Source of the DNA: Bdellovibrionales bacterium
GTDB taxonomy: Bacteria > Bdellovibrionota > Bdellovibrionia > Bdellovibrionales > JAMPXM01
Direction: 5' to 3'
Assembly (NCBI GenBank): GCA_005808505.1
Contig: SYLX01000014.1
Span: forward strand, 1-38,981
Length of the DNA stretch: 38,981 bases
Shown here: positions 17,240 through 25,301 of the stretch, piece by piece
How the letters are laid out: every line of letters begins with the position of its first letter
Position numbering within the stretch: the first letter of the stretch is position 1
Position numbers and translations under genes: made by a program
The notes under the pieces: model-generated
Told to the model about the DNA's origin: nothing
The model's database searches: none
What the model saw: the letters and a program-made list of their open reading frames with translations, nothing else

Positions 17240-18954
17240 ACTTCGTCGTCTCCGAGGGTCACCGAGAGAGCTTGTTCAAGAGAGACTTGGCCTTTGCGAA
17301 CTTTCACCAACGCCGACTGACGAAGCGAACGCATTCCACCTTGGATGGCTGCGCGTTTGATCTCGATCGGACCACCGCCCTTGATGACGATCTCTTTCAG
17401 CGGTCCCGACATTTGCATGACTTCGTAGATCGCGATCCGGCCTTTAACGCCCGTGCCGTTACAAACGGAGCAACCATCTCCACGCATAGCTCCATCGTAG
17501 AGGTGCGTCTCTTCGGGTCGCACGCCCGCTTCGATCAAAACTTCGGGCTCAATTTTGTGCGGAACAGCGCACTTCGTGCAGACCTTGCCCGCAAGACGCT
17601 GAGCGAGGATCAGCGTGATCGTCGTCGTAATGAGGTAACCCGGAACTCCCATATCAAGAAGACGCGAAACCGACGCCGGAGCATCGTTCGTGTGGAGAGT
17701 ACTTAAAACCAAGTGGCCCGTGTTCGCGGCTTTGAAAGCGACTTCGGCCGTTTCCAAGTCACGAATCTCACCAACGAGGATGACGTCAGGATCCTGACGA
17801 AGAAACGAGCGAAGAGCTTCGGCAAACGTGAATCCGATATCGTGATGAACGTGGACCTGGTTGATGCCGTCCAAGTTGAATTCAACCGGATCTTCCGCCG
17901 TCGAAATATTGATCTGCGGATCGTTCAAGCTTGCAAGTGCCGAGTAGAGCGTCGTCGTCTTACCGGAGCCCGTCGGTCCCGTGACAAGAACCATCCCTTG
18001 AGGTTCGTTGATCTTCGCCTTGAAGAGATCGAGTTCCACTTGGTCGAACCCAAGCTTCGTCATGTCGAGCTGGAGGTTCGCTTTATCGAGGATACGCATA
18101 ACGATCTTTTCGCCGAAGAGCGTAGGAAGTACGCTCACGCGCAGATCGACTTCCATGCCGTTTGCCGCTTTCACTTTGATACGACCGTCTTGCGGGCGAC
18201 GACGTTCCGCGATGTCGAGCTTCGCCATGATCTTGATACGGCTTGCGAGACCCGCACCGACGCCCGAAGGCGGCTGACTCTTCTCGTGAAGCAAACCGTC
18301 GATTCTGTAACGAACACGAAGGCGCTTCTCGTAGGGTTCGATATGAATATCGGAAGCCTTCATCTTGATGGCTTCTTGGAGCATTTGGTTCACGAACTTT
18401 ACGAGAGGACCAAGCTCCTCACCACCGCCATCAAGCGCCTGGGCCGAGAGGGACGCCGTGAAGTTGAATGCTTCTTCGGTGTTCTCGAGTTCGCTAACGA
18501 TGGTGCCGAGATCTTCTTTCGTGTTCTTGTAGTACTTCTCGATCGCTTTTTGAATCGAGAGCTCAGGTGCTACGACAACTTCGATTTTGCATTTCGAGAC
18601 AAACGCTAAGTCATCGCGGACGAACATGTTCGAAGGATCCGTGAATGCGACGACGAGCGTGTTGCCAGCTTTGGAGACCGGAATCACTAAGTGCTTTTGG
18701 CAAATCTCACGAGGGACGACTTTGATCGCCTCTTCATCAATTTCGAATTGGTCGAGATCGATATCCGGGACGCCGTACTGCTGTCCCATGAACTCGGCCA
18801 TCTTCTTATCGTTGACGTAACCGAGACGCACGAGTGCGGAGCTTAAGCGGCCACCAGCGCTCTTCTGTTCTTTGCGCGCTTCTTCCAGCTGACTGATGTT
18901 CACGAGGTTCTCGCGAACGAGCAATTCTCCGAGGCCTTTTTTGACCGTCGACAT
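17236..18954 (-). CDS. pilB: Pilus extension ATPase PilB
   Basis: A 572-residue GspE/PilB ATPase powering pilus assembly. The N-terminal domain (1-150) is of the GspE-N/MshEN type: GELLVRENLVNISQLEEA, then GQQYGVPDIDL. The ATPase core has SDIHIEPYEKRLRVRYRIDG (201-220), Walker A GPTGSGKT (326-333), the aspartate box TAEDPVEFNL, Walker B VGEIRDLETA, and a tetracysteine zinc site (CTKC near 460 and CSVC about 35 residues later) absent from PilT. The MshEN-type N-domain in some relatives binds c-di-GMP; whether this one does cannot be told by eye. It is first in the pilB-T-C-S-R series, 96 nt after the AroE-like gene. Confidence 0.95.
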   Translation of the reverse strand: MSTVKKGLGELLVRENLVNISQLEEARKEQKSAGGRLSSALVRLGYVNDKKMAEFMGQQYGVPDIDLDQFEIDEEAIKVVPREICQKHLVIPVSKAGNTLVVAFTDPSNMFVRDDLAFVSKCKIEVVVAPELSIQKAIEKYYKNTKEDLGTIVSELENTEEAFNFTASLSAQALDGGGEELGPLVKFVNQMLQEAIKMKASDIHIEPYEKRLRVRYRIDGLLHEKSQPPSGVGAGLASRIKIMAKLDIAERRRPQDGRIKVKAANGMEVDLRVSVLPTLFGEKIVMRILDKANLQLDMTKLGFDQVELDLFKAKINEPQGMVLVTGPTGSGKTTTLYSALASLNDPQINISTAEDPVEFNLDGINQVHVHHDIGFTFAEALRSFLRQDPDVILVGEIRDLETAEVAFKAANTGHLVLSTLHTNDAPASVSRLLDMGVPGYLITTTITLILAQRLAGKVCTKCAVPHKIEPEVLIEAGVRPEETHLYDGAMRGDGCSVCNGTGVKGRIAIYEVMQMSGPLKEIVIKGGGPIEIKRAAIQGGMRSLRQSALVKVRKGQVSLEQALSVTLGDDEV

Positions 18955-18973
18955 AGCTTCGCCTTCTCCTGAT

Positions 18974-19001
18974 ACTTGACTATCAAGTTCAGTCTAATGA
19001 C
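18974..19001. repeat. Two small inverted repeats upstream of pilB
   Basis: ACTTGA-cta-TCAAGT (18974-18988) and AGTC-taat-GACT (18990-19001) lie side by side in the 96-nt gap before pilB. Neither has a T-run. They may be a regulator site or transcript structure in the pilB leader; a role is not established. Confidence 0.35.
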
Positions 19002-19050
19002 TGGCCAAATCGATCGTAACTGATCAAACGTCCGACTTTTAAAAATGAGA

Positions 19051-19908
19051 TCAAACAGATTTCGCAAACGCGTTTTTCAACGCGGTTGCGTAGGCCTCAA
19101 CGTCGAGTTGCACGCCAAAAGCCGTGCGACTCCACTCGAGGTCTGTCCAGGCGGCAACGCGAAAGCCCGGCTCGACGAAAGCACCGACAGCTCCAGCCTC
19201 ACCCGCAAGCTCTTCGTTGGTCGGATCCAGCGAGAGATCCAACCACAATCCACCCGACTTCAAAAAGTTGAAGTAATAAAGCTCACTCAATGCTCCTTCA
19301 TCAGCGCCCGGGTCGAGCGTGTTGATCGCAACCGAGTGAACGCTAGGGAGCTGCGTGATCAAATGACGAGGAACGAATTGAAACTGCACGCCGAAGTAGC
19401 TGCGCTTCACGTCTTCGATGAATTTTTGACCTTTTTCATCATTCGGATCACTGACGTTGAACCGGCTGAATCCAAGGCGAGCGAGTGCGGCCACCGCCGC
19501 GCGTGATTCGCAGCCGCTCCCAAGGATGAAAACGGCACCGGTGAGATCAAAACCTTTGACGTCGGTCACGACGGCTCTCTGCAGACCTTCGTTCAAAAAA
19601 TTGCGCGGCCACCATTCATCGCCTTGTTTCACGTAGGCGTCAGCGACTTTCAGCGTGAGAATGGAAGACGGAACTTTTTCGGTGAGAGAAGGAAGAAGTT
19701 CGCAAAGTTCACCGCCGACTCGCAGCTGTTGGTGAACCTTACAGGCCGCCCGCACATCGGCTTCGAAGGTTTCGGGCCGACTTTGAATTAGCTCAACTCT
19801 ATTCGCGAAGCCTGCATCTCTCAGCGCTTGCGAAAGTAAATTTACACGTCGTGAATCGCTGTCTGTCGAAATTTGCGCCCAACTCACATCGCCGCCGACT
19901 GCTGACAT
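19051..19908 (-). CDS. Shikimate-dehydrogenase-like (AroE-like) protein, divergent
   Basis: A 285-residue protein whose C-terminal half resembles the NAD(P)-binding domain of AroE: VFILGSGCESRAAVAALARLGFSRFNVSD (126-154, Rossmann glycine motif then the second strand) and SVAINTLDPGADEG, comparable to the INTTP segment. The N-terminal half is poorly conserved. The catalytic Lys/Asp pair of true AroE (in NVTxPFK and NTDG) is not plainly present; the corresponding stretches read ILTLKVADAYVK and NFLNEGLQRAV. It is therefore either a very divergent shikimate dehydrogenase or a relative with another job. Its ATG overlaps the ribF stop by one base (TGATG), so it is translated with ribF. Confidence 0.55.
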   Translation of the reverse strand: MSAVGGDVSWAQISTDSDSRRVNLLSQALRDAGFANRVELIQSRPETFEADVRAACKVHQQLRVGGELCELLPSLTEKVPSSILTLKVADAYVKQGDEWWPRNFLNEGLQRAVVTDVKGFDLTGAVFILGSGCESRAAVAALARLGFSRFNVSDPNDEKGQKFIEDVKRSYFGVQFQFVPRHLITQLPSVHSVAINTLDPGADEGALSELYYFNFLKSGGLWLDLSLDPTNEELAGEAGAVGAFVEPGFRVAAWTDLEWSRTAFGVQLDVEAYATALKNAFAKSV

Positions 19909-20870
19909 CAGATAGACCGCCCGCTCTGATCCAAGATCTGGCTACATTCGAGAATGTCAGCCTTGATTTGCGCGACTAAAGCATCGACGCCGGAGAACTT
20001 CTTCTCGTCGCGAACGCGGTTGACGAAGTCGAGTTGAATCGTCTCGCCGTAAACATCCCCAGAGAAGCCGATGAGATGAGCTTCAATGCTAGGGAGCGGC
20101 GGACTCAGTGGGTCTGGATTTGCCTTTTGAAACGTCGGATTGAAGCCGATGTTCACGGCCGCTTTCCAAACTTTTCCGCGTGCGCTCGCCCACGCCGCGT
20201 AAACTCCGCGCGCTGGTGCCGTTTCCGCCGTGGTTCGAAGATTTGCCGTCGGAACACCGATCGTGCGGCCGCGGCCTGCGCCTTTTTCCACTAAACCTTT
20301 TAAGTAGAACGAGCGGCCCAAAAGATTCTTGGCGAGGGCGACGTCTCCTGCTTCCACGGCCTGGCGAATGCGCGTGGAAGAAACCAACACCTCCCCCACT
20401 TTCACGGGCGGGATCACTTCCATATTAAAACCAAGAGTTGGTGCCCGCTCTTTGAGGAAGTCGATGGATCCCTGTCGATTCGCCCCGAAACTAAAATCGT
20501 AGCCAACGATGAGCGTTTCGGGCGTGAAGGGCCGGAAGATCCACTCAAGCAAGTAACGATCCGGTGGGAGCTGTGAAAATTCTCTAGAAAAAGGTTCAAT
20601 GACGAGCGCATCAACGCCGAGAGCCTCGAGTTGATGAGACTGATCTTCGACATCAAAAATGCGGTGCAATTTTCGGTCAGGGTAGAGAACTTTTACCGGA
20701 TGAGGTTCAAACGTCATCACGACCGCAGGTGCTTTGACCTGCTTGGCTCGCTCAACGAGTCGGTGAACGAGGGCGCGATGCCCCAGGTGAACACCGTCGA
20801 AGTTCCCGATGGTCAACACCGACGACGAAAATGGGCTCTCAAGAGTTCTGGTTCCGTGAATGATCCGCAC
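19908..20870 (-). CDS. ribF: Bifunctional riboflavin kinase / FAD synthetase
   Basis: A 320-residue RibF that phosphorylates riboflavin to FMN and adenylates FMN to FAD. The N-terminal nucleotidyltransferase part has GNFDGVHLGH (22-31), TFEPHPVKVL, VGYDFSFGANRQGS and the SSTRIR motif. The C-terminal flavokinase part has KGAGRGRTIGVPTANL, GVYAAW, NIGFNPTF and IEAHLIGFSGDVYG. Length is normal. The start is GTG 20870 without an evident ribosome-binding site. It is first in a likely two-gene unit with the AroE-like gene and diverges from the CHASE2 kinase across 82 nt. Confidence 0.95.
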   Translation of the reverse strand: MRIIHGTRTLESPFSSSVLTIGNFDGVHLGHRALVHRLVERAKQVKAPAVVMTFEPHPVKVLYPDRKLHRIFDVEDQSHQLEALGVDALVIEPFSREFSQLPPDRYLLEWIFRPFTPETLIVGYDFSFGANRQGSIDFLKERAPTLGFNMEVIPPVKVGEVLVSSTRIRQAVEAGDVALAKNLLGRSFYLKGLVEKGAGRGRTIGVPTANLRTTAETAPARGVYAAWASARGKVWKAAVNIGFNPTFQKANPDPLSPPLPSIEAHLIGFSGDVYGETIQLDFVNRVRDEKKFSGVDALVAQIKADILECSQILDQSGRSI

Positions 20871-20915
20871 AAGCTAGAGATAACAGATTTTCCCTGGGTT
20901 GACTGCCTTGGATTC

Positions 20916-20944
20916 TTGCGAAATCTCAAGGAGATTGCTACATT
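20916..20944 (+). promoter_or_regulatory. Candidate promoter for the CHASE2 kinase, possibly leaderless
   Basis: TTGCGA (20916-20921) and TACATT (20939-20944) are spaced by 17 nt and each match four of six sigma-70 consensus bases. The start of transcription would fall at about 20951-20953, on the ATG. No ribosome-binding site stands at normal distance from this ATG (AAGGAG is 19 nt away), which would fit a leaderless message. Speculative. Confidence 0.25.
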
Positions 20945-20952
20945 GCGTCGCA

Positions 20953-22884
20953 ATGCCCGAAAGTTTTGATCAGTTCCGGAAATACCTCCAGTACCACTTC
21001 CTCGTGGCTTGGCGAACCAAGGCCTTTTGGCTGCGCGCATTCGTCTGCTGGTTGGTCGGCGCGGCCCTGCTGATTTACGACGAAGGAACCAACTTTGATC
21101 TACGCTTGAAAGTCCGCGGTCCCGTGCCGACAACGGGCGCAGTCGTGCTCGTCGATGTGAATGAGCGGGACTGGGCAACGCTTAATCCAGAAACTCGCAA
21201 CGTTCTGCGTCCGCTCAAGGAAGTCATCGTTCCGAACGACTCGTACTTCTGGAACGCGAAGGCTTGGGAGAAACTCTTAAGCCGCGTCTTAAGCTCACAA
21301 CCGAAAGCTGTAGGCGTTTCGTTTTACTTCGGCGAAAACATTCGCTCGCCTCAAGCGCCGATAACGGCCAGGACGGTTTTCGAAGATCCACGCGTCGTTT
21401 GGGCCGCTGACGTCGACAATACGAGCCGCATGCTGCTGCCACTCTTTGCATCGACTTACAACTCCAACGTCGGACTCCGAAACTTACGCGCCGATGATGA
21501 CGGAACCGTCCGTCGTTTCAACAGCTCTAGCGTGCACGTTCCGCATTTGGCGGTGCGACTTGCAACCGTCGCGCATCCTGAACTCACTGAATGGGCCGAG
21601 TCGCGCGTCGGCAACGCCTCGATCATCAACTTCCACGGCGATGCGACGACTTCATTCACGGTCTTAAACGCGCGCGATCTGATTGAAGGCCGCACGCCTA
21701 CCGACGCGATCGCAGGTAAAGTCGTGATTATCGGCAACCTTAGTAATACGCTCGAACAAATTCAGACTCCGCTCGGACGTATGAGTCGCAGCGAGGCGAT
21801 TGCAAACATCACCGAAAACATTCTTCAGAAGGAAACCGTAGCTCGCTGGCCACGCGCTCTTTATTTGATCTTACTTGCGCTCATGATGGTCGGAGCGATC
21901 AAAGTGATCGCAACGTATCCTCAATCGGTTGCGCTCGTGGTCTTTCTTCTCTCGGGAATCGTTTGGATTTCTGTGAGCATTTGGGCGTTTGATGTTTACC
22001 AAATCTGGCTTCCCGTTTTCTCACCGCTCGTGCAGCTGCTCACGACTTGTCTAGTGTTCTTGAGCTATCAACTCGCCATTAATGAACGTCGCACGTGGCG
22101 CTTAGAACAAGAGCAAAAGTACATCTCGGAGATCGAGCAATTAAAAACGAACTTCGTCAGCATGATGAGTCACGATCTCAAAACGCCGATCGCGAAGATC
22201 CAGGCCATCTGCGATCGGATGCTTGCGAGTTCTCAAGATCCCGCGATTACGCAAGACTTGAAGAGCCTCCGACGTTCAAGTGACGAGCTTCATCGTTACA
22301 TTCAAAGCATTTTGAAGGTGACGAAAGTTGAAGCCAAAGACTTCCAAATCCAAAAGGAAGTAACGGACATCAACGAAAATATTGAACGCGTCATCGGTCG
22401 CCTGGCACCTCTTGGGCGTGAGAAGCACATTCGCATCACGACGAAACTCGAGCCGATGTTTTCGATCGAGGTCGACACCACCCTGATCGAAGAAGTCATT
22501 CATAACTTGATCGAGAACGCGATCAAGTACACGCCGGCATCGGCAGAACATCCTGGGCTGATTACGGTTACTTCCGAGGAGAAAGACGACAATGTCGTCG
22601 TCGTGATTCAAGACACCGGACCGGGAATCGATCCGGAAGATCAAAAAGAGATTTGGGGTAAATTCACGCGCGGCCGCGTTCAGCAGACCGCTACCGCCGG
22701 CGAGATCAAGGGAACAGGTCTTGGACTCTACCTCGTGAAATACTTCGTCGAACTCCATGGAGGTCGCGTTTTCCTAGAGAGCGCACCGGGCCGCGGCACT
22801 AGGATCGGCTTTACGATTCCGCTCGCTACGGAAAGCGAGTCGCCCGCTGCGCCAATGACAACGCCTGCATTGGGTGAGGTTTGA
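20953..22884 (+). CDS. CHASE2-domain membrane sensor histidine kinase
   Basis: A 643-residue kinase from ATG 20953; a TTG at 20899 would add 18 residues of no sensible character. One N-terminal helix (about 24-42) is followed by an extracytoplasmic CHASE2 domain (about 48-295) with AVVLVDVNERDWATL, KAVGVSFYFGE, GLRNLRADDDGTVRRF and DAIAGKVVIIGN. Three further helices lie at about 303-375, the standard CHASE2 layout. HisKA follows with His407 in SMMSHDLKTPIAK, then HATPase with NLIENAIKYTP, DTGPGIDPED and GTGLGLYLVKY. The ligand is unknown. It is followed by an NtrC-type regulator on the same strand, its probable partner. Confidence 0.92.
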   Translation: MPESFDQFRKYLQYHFLVAWRTKAFWLRAFVCWLVGAALLIYDEGTNFDLRLKVRGPVPTTGAVVLVDVNERDWATLNPETRNVLRPLKEVIVPNDSYFWNAKAWEKLLSRVLSSQPKAVGVSFYFGENIRSPQAPITARTVFEDPRVVWAADVDNTSRMLLPLFASTYNSNVGLRNLRADDDGTVRRFNSSSVHVPHLAVRLATVAHPELTEWAESRVGNASIINFHGDATTSFTVLNARDLIEGRTPTDAIAGKVVIIGNLSNTLEQIQTPLGRMSRSEAIANITENILQKETVARWPRALYLILLALMMVGAIKVIATYPQSVALVVFLLSGIVWISVSIWAFDVYQIWLPVFSPLVQLLTTCLVFLSYQLAINERRTWRLEQEQKYISEIEQLKTNFVSMMSHDLKTPIAKIQAICDRMLASSQDPAITQDLKSLRRSSDELHRYIQSILKVTKVEAKDFQIQKEVTDINENIERVIGRLAPLGREKHIRITTKLEPMFSIEVDTTLIEEVIHNLIENAIKYTPASAEHPGLITVTSEEKDDNVVVVIQDTGPGIDPEDQKEIWGKFTRGRVQQTATAGEIKGTGLGLYLVKYFVELHGGRVFLESAPGRGTRIGFTIPLATESESPAAPMTTPALGEV

Positions 22885-22994
22885 GAATGTACGCATCGCA
22901 CCCAATGCGCCTAATCAGATACGTGAAGTGAGATGATTTTTGTGAGCATTTCGGATACCACCTTTTCGAAGCCCTGTACCCAGAGGAAGTGCGT

Positions 22995-24416
22995 ATGAGC
23001 CAGTTCATGAATCGCCTGAGCGCCTTGATTGTCGATGATGAAGCAGAGCTTCGTAAATCCGTCATCTCGGTTCTGAAAACCTCGATGCCCGATTTTCAGT
23101 TCGACATCGATGAGGCCAGCGACGGCCAAGAAGCCTTAGCGAAATACAAAGCCGGTGACTGGGATCTCGTCTTGATGGACGTACGCATGCCCAACATGAA
23201 CGGAATCGAAGCTTTGCGCGCGATCAAAGATCACGATCCGCGGACTTTCGTCGTTCTGATGACGGCGCACTCCAACGTTCAGGACGCGATCTCCGCCGTC
23301 AAGGAAGGCGCCTACGATTATCTCGAAAAACCGGTGCACCCCGAAAAATTAGTTGAGATCGTCACGCGCGCAAACGATGCCCGCGAGATGGTTTCCCGTT
23401 TAGCGATTTCGAATCCAATTTTTGATGACGATATCGAAAGCGAGTTTGTTGGCACTTCAAAGAAGATGCGCGACGTCTTCGACCTCATTCACCGGCTCTG
23501 CAAAGTCGATACGACCGTTTTGATTCGCGGTGAAAACGGAACCGGCAAAGAACTCGTAGCTCGCGCGATCCACTTCAACTCCCCTCGCAAAAATGGCTCC
23601 ATGGTCGCCATCAATTGCGGCGCAATCCCGGATTCGTTGATGGAGAGCGAACTCTTCGGTCACGAGAAGGGTGCCTTCACCGGTGCGCATGAGCGCAAGA
23701 TCGGAAAATTCCAGTTAGCGAATAACGGAACGATCTTCCTCGACGAGATCGGCGAGCTGAAACCCGACATGCAAGTGAAACTCTTGCGCGTTCTCCAGGA
23801 GAGGAAGTTCACGCCCGTCGGAAGTTCCCGCGAAGTGAAAACGGATGCACGCATCATCGCGGCAACCAACCGCAACCTCGAGAAGATGATCGAAGACGGC
23901 ACCTTCCGCGAAGACTTGTTCTACCGCTTGAACGTGATGCCGATCTTCTTGCCGCCACTTCGTGAGCGCGTGGATGATATCGGTGAGCTTGCTCAGTATT
24001 TCATCAAACGATTTTCGAAAAGCCACGCTCGCGTGATCACCGGTGTAACGGACGAGGCTTTGCATATTTTGAAGAATTACCGGTGGCCCGGAAACATCCG
24101 AGAACTCGAGAACGCGATTGAACGCGCATTTATCGTCGAGAACTCGGACCGCGTAACGTCGGCTTCACTTCCGGAAACGATTCTCAAGAAGTCGAAAGAG
24201 CAAGTTGAAGTCGCGATGACTCCGAAAACCTACAACGGCCCTATGGACTTCGAACAGTTCAAGGAGCAAGCGGAGAAAGAGTTCATCATTAACGCGCTCA
24301 AGGCAAATAAGGGTCGCATCAACAAAACTGTTGCTGAGGCCAATATCCCGAAAAACACCCTGCTTCGCAAAATCAAGAAGTACGGGATCAACGTTCGTGA
24401 GCTTAGCGGCGAGTAA
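22995..24416 (+). CDS. Sigma-54-dependent response regulator (NtrC type)
   Basis: A 473-residue regulator. ATG 22995 is favoured over GTG 22989 because GAGG then lies 8 nt upstream. The receiver has Asp62 in LMDVRMP; the AAA+ domain has Walker A GENGTGKE (179-186) and an intact GAFTGA (226-231), so it should activate sigma-54 polymerase. The C-terminal Fis-type helix-turn-helix is NKTVAEANIPKNTLLRKIKKYG. It lies 110 nt after the CHASE2 kinase and is its likely partner. Target promoters are unknown; no sigma-54 site was recognised in the window. Confidence 0.93.
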   Translation: MSQFMNRLSALIVDDEAELRKSVISVLKTSMPDFQFDIDEASDGQEALAKYKAGDWDLVLMDVRMPNMNGIEALRAIKDHDPRTFVVLMTAHSNVQDAISAVKEGAYDYLEKPVHPEKLVEIVTRANDAREMVSRLAISNPIFDDDIESEFVGTSKKMRDVFDLIHRLCKVDTTVLIRGENGTGKELVARAIHFNSPRKNGSMVAINCGAIPDSLMESELFGHEKGAFTGAHERKIGKFQLANNGTIFLDEIGELKPDMQVKLLRVLQERKFTPVGSSREVKTDARIIAATNRNLEKMIEDGTFREDLFYRLNVMPIFLPPLRERVDDIGELAQYFIKRFSKSHARVITGVTDEALHILKNYRWPGNIRELENAIERAFIVENSDRVTSASLPETILKKSKEQVEVAMTPKTYNGPMDFEQFKEQAEKEFIINALKANKGRINKTVAEANIPKNTLLRKIKKYGINVRELSGE

Positions 24417-24440
24417 CGGAAACTGAGCTCAGCGGAATGA

Positions 24441-24478
24441 CACTAGGGCCCGTAAACGTCAGGGCCCAGTGCTTCTTA
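24441..24478 (+). terminator. Probable terminator after the NtrC-type regulator
   Basis: CACT-a-GGGCCC (24441-24451) pairs with GGGCCC-AGTG (24462-24471) around a 10-nt loop, with one bulged A. The following CTTCTTA is only partly T-rich. The position right after the regulator stop supports a terminator; efficiency is uncertain. Confidence 0.5.
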
Positions 24479-24575
24479 CAATCGCATATTGTAGATAAGC
24501 GCGAATTTCTTATGAGTCTTTGACACGGTCTCCCCGTCTCATAGAAGGTATTGGTGAGACTGGAGGTCTTAGTTT

Positions 24576-25148
24576 ATGGCCCGCGAACTCGTTGAATTCG
24601 TCAAAGCAGCAATCCGCAATCCCATTGAAGTCTCGACGGTGTTTCCTACGTCTCGATCGTTGGCAACAACACTCCTCAATATGGGTTCGATCGAAAGCGC
24701 TGGGCGCGTTGTTGAGCTGGGCGCCGGCACGGGCGCGATCACGAAGTACCTGGCTCCCCGCCTTCAAGACAAAGACGCTTACTTCGGAATCGAGCTGGAT
24801 CCGAACATGGTGGCCTTCCTCAAAACTGAATTTCCTGAACTTCACTTCGAAACGGGTCTTGCCGAAAACATTCCTCAGTGGGTGGCAGCAGGAAGCGTCG
24901 ACCTCGTTGTTTCGAGCCTTCCTTGGACCGTCTTCAATGACGAAACTCAAGAGCGCACGATTCAAGCGATTCATAAATCACTGAAGCCTGGTGGCTCATT
25001 CGTCACATACGTCTGTGCGAATGCTCTTTGGTACCCGCAAGCAAAGGCACTTTTACGTCGTCTGCATACGACGTTCGCTTCGGTTGAGCGAAGCGAGCTT
25101 GAATGGCGCAATATTCCGCCGGCCTACGTCTTCAAATCGACGAAATAA
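24576..25148 (+). CDS. SAM-dependent methyltransferase, phospholipid N-methyltransferase-like
   Basis: A 190-residue class I methyltransferase. Motif I is VVELGAGTGAITKYL (45-59), with an acidic ELDP after the next strand (73-76). Further motifs are DLVVSSLPW (109-117) and HKSLKPGGSFVTYV. The N-terminal segment ending TVFPTSRSLA, followed by motif I, resembles the PmtA-type group (COG3963), also close to rRNA adenine dimethylases. PmtA methylates phosphatidylethanolamine towards phosphatidylcholine at the membrane. SSLPW occupies the place of the NPPY-like motif, arguing against an N6-adenine enzyme. GGAGG precedes ATG 24576 by about 10 nt. The substrate is inferred, not shown. Confidence 0.7.
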   Translation: MARELVEFVKAAIRNPIEVSTVFPTSRSLATTLLNMGSIESAGRVVELGAGTGAITKYLAPRLQDKDAYFGIELDPNMVAFLKTEFPELHFETGLAENIPQWVAAGSVDLVVSSLPWTVFNDETQERTIQAIHKSLKPGGSFVTYVCANALWYPQAKALLRRLHTTFASVERSELEWRNIPPAYVFKSTK

Positions 25149-25167
25149 TCAAGCTTCAGTCCAGGGT

Positions 25168-25182
25168 CGGTAGGTTCTACCG
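25168..25182. repeat. Small perfect hairpin 3' of the methyltransferase gene
   Basis: CGGTAG-gtt-CTACCG forms a 6-bp stem with a 3-nt loop, 20 nt after the methyltransferase stop. No T-run follows, so it is at best a processing or pausing site. Confidence 0.35.
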
Positions 25183-25301
25183 GCCCGTCAAAATTCTCGA
25201 CACCTCTCCTAGCGTCAAACTCGGCATCGTTAAGCTCATCCGGGCACACGTTTCGCTTTCGATTTCTAGAAAGCCGAGTCCTCTTTTGCCCGGAGTTCCC
25301 A

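Noticed and set aside
17713..18609. 298-residue open frame on the plus strand opposite pilB
   Set aside because: It lies wholly inside pilB on the other strand, has no ribosome-binding site or recognisable domain, and is explained by codon bias of the real gene.
20899..20952. TTG start extending the CHASE2 kinase
   Set aside because: The extra 18 residues have no signal or domain character, and no ribosome-binding site precedes the TTG.
25168..25182. Hairpin after the methyltransferase as an intrinsic terminator
   Set aside because: No T-run on either side; listed only as a repeat.
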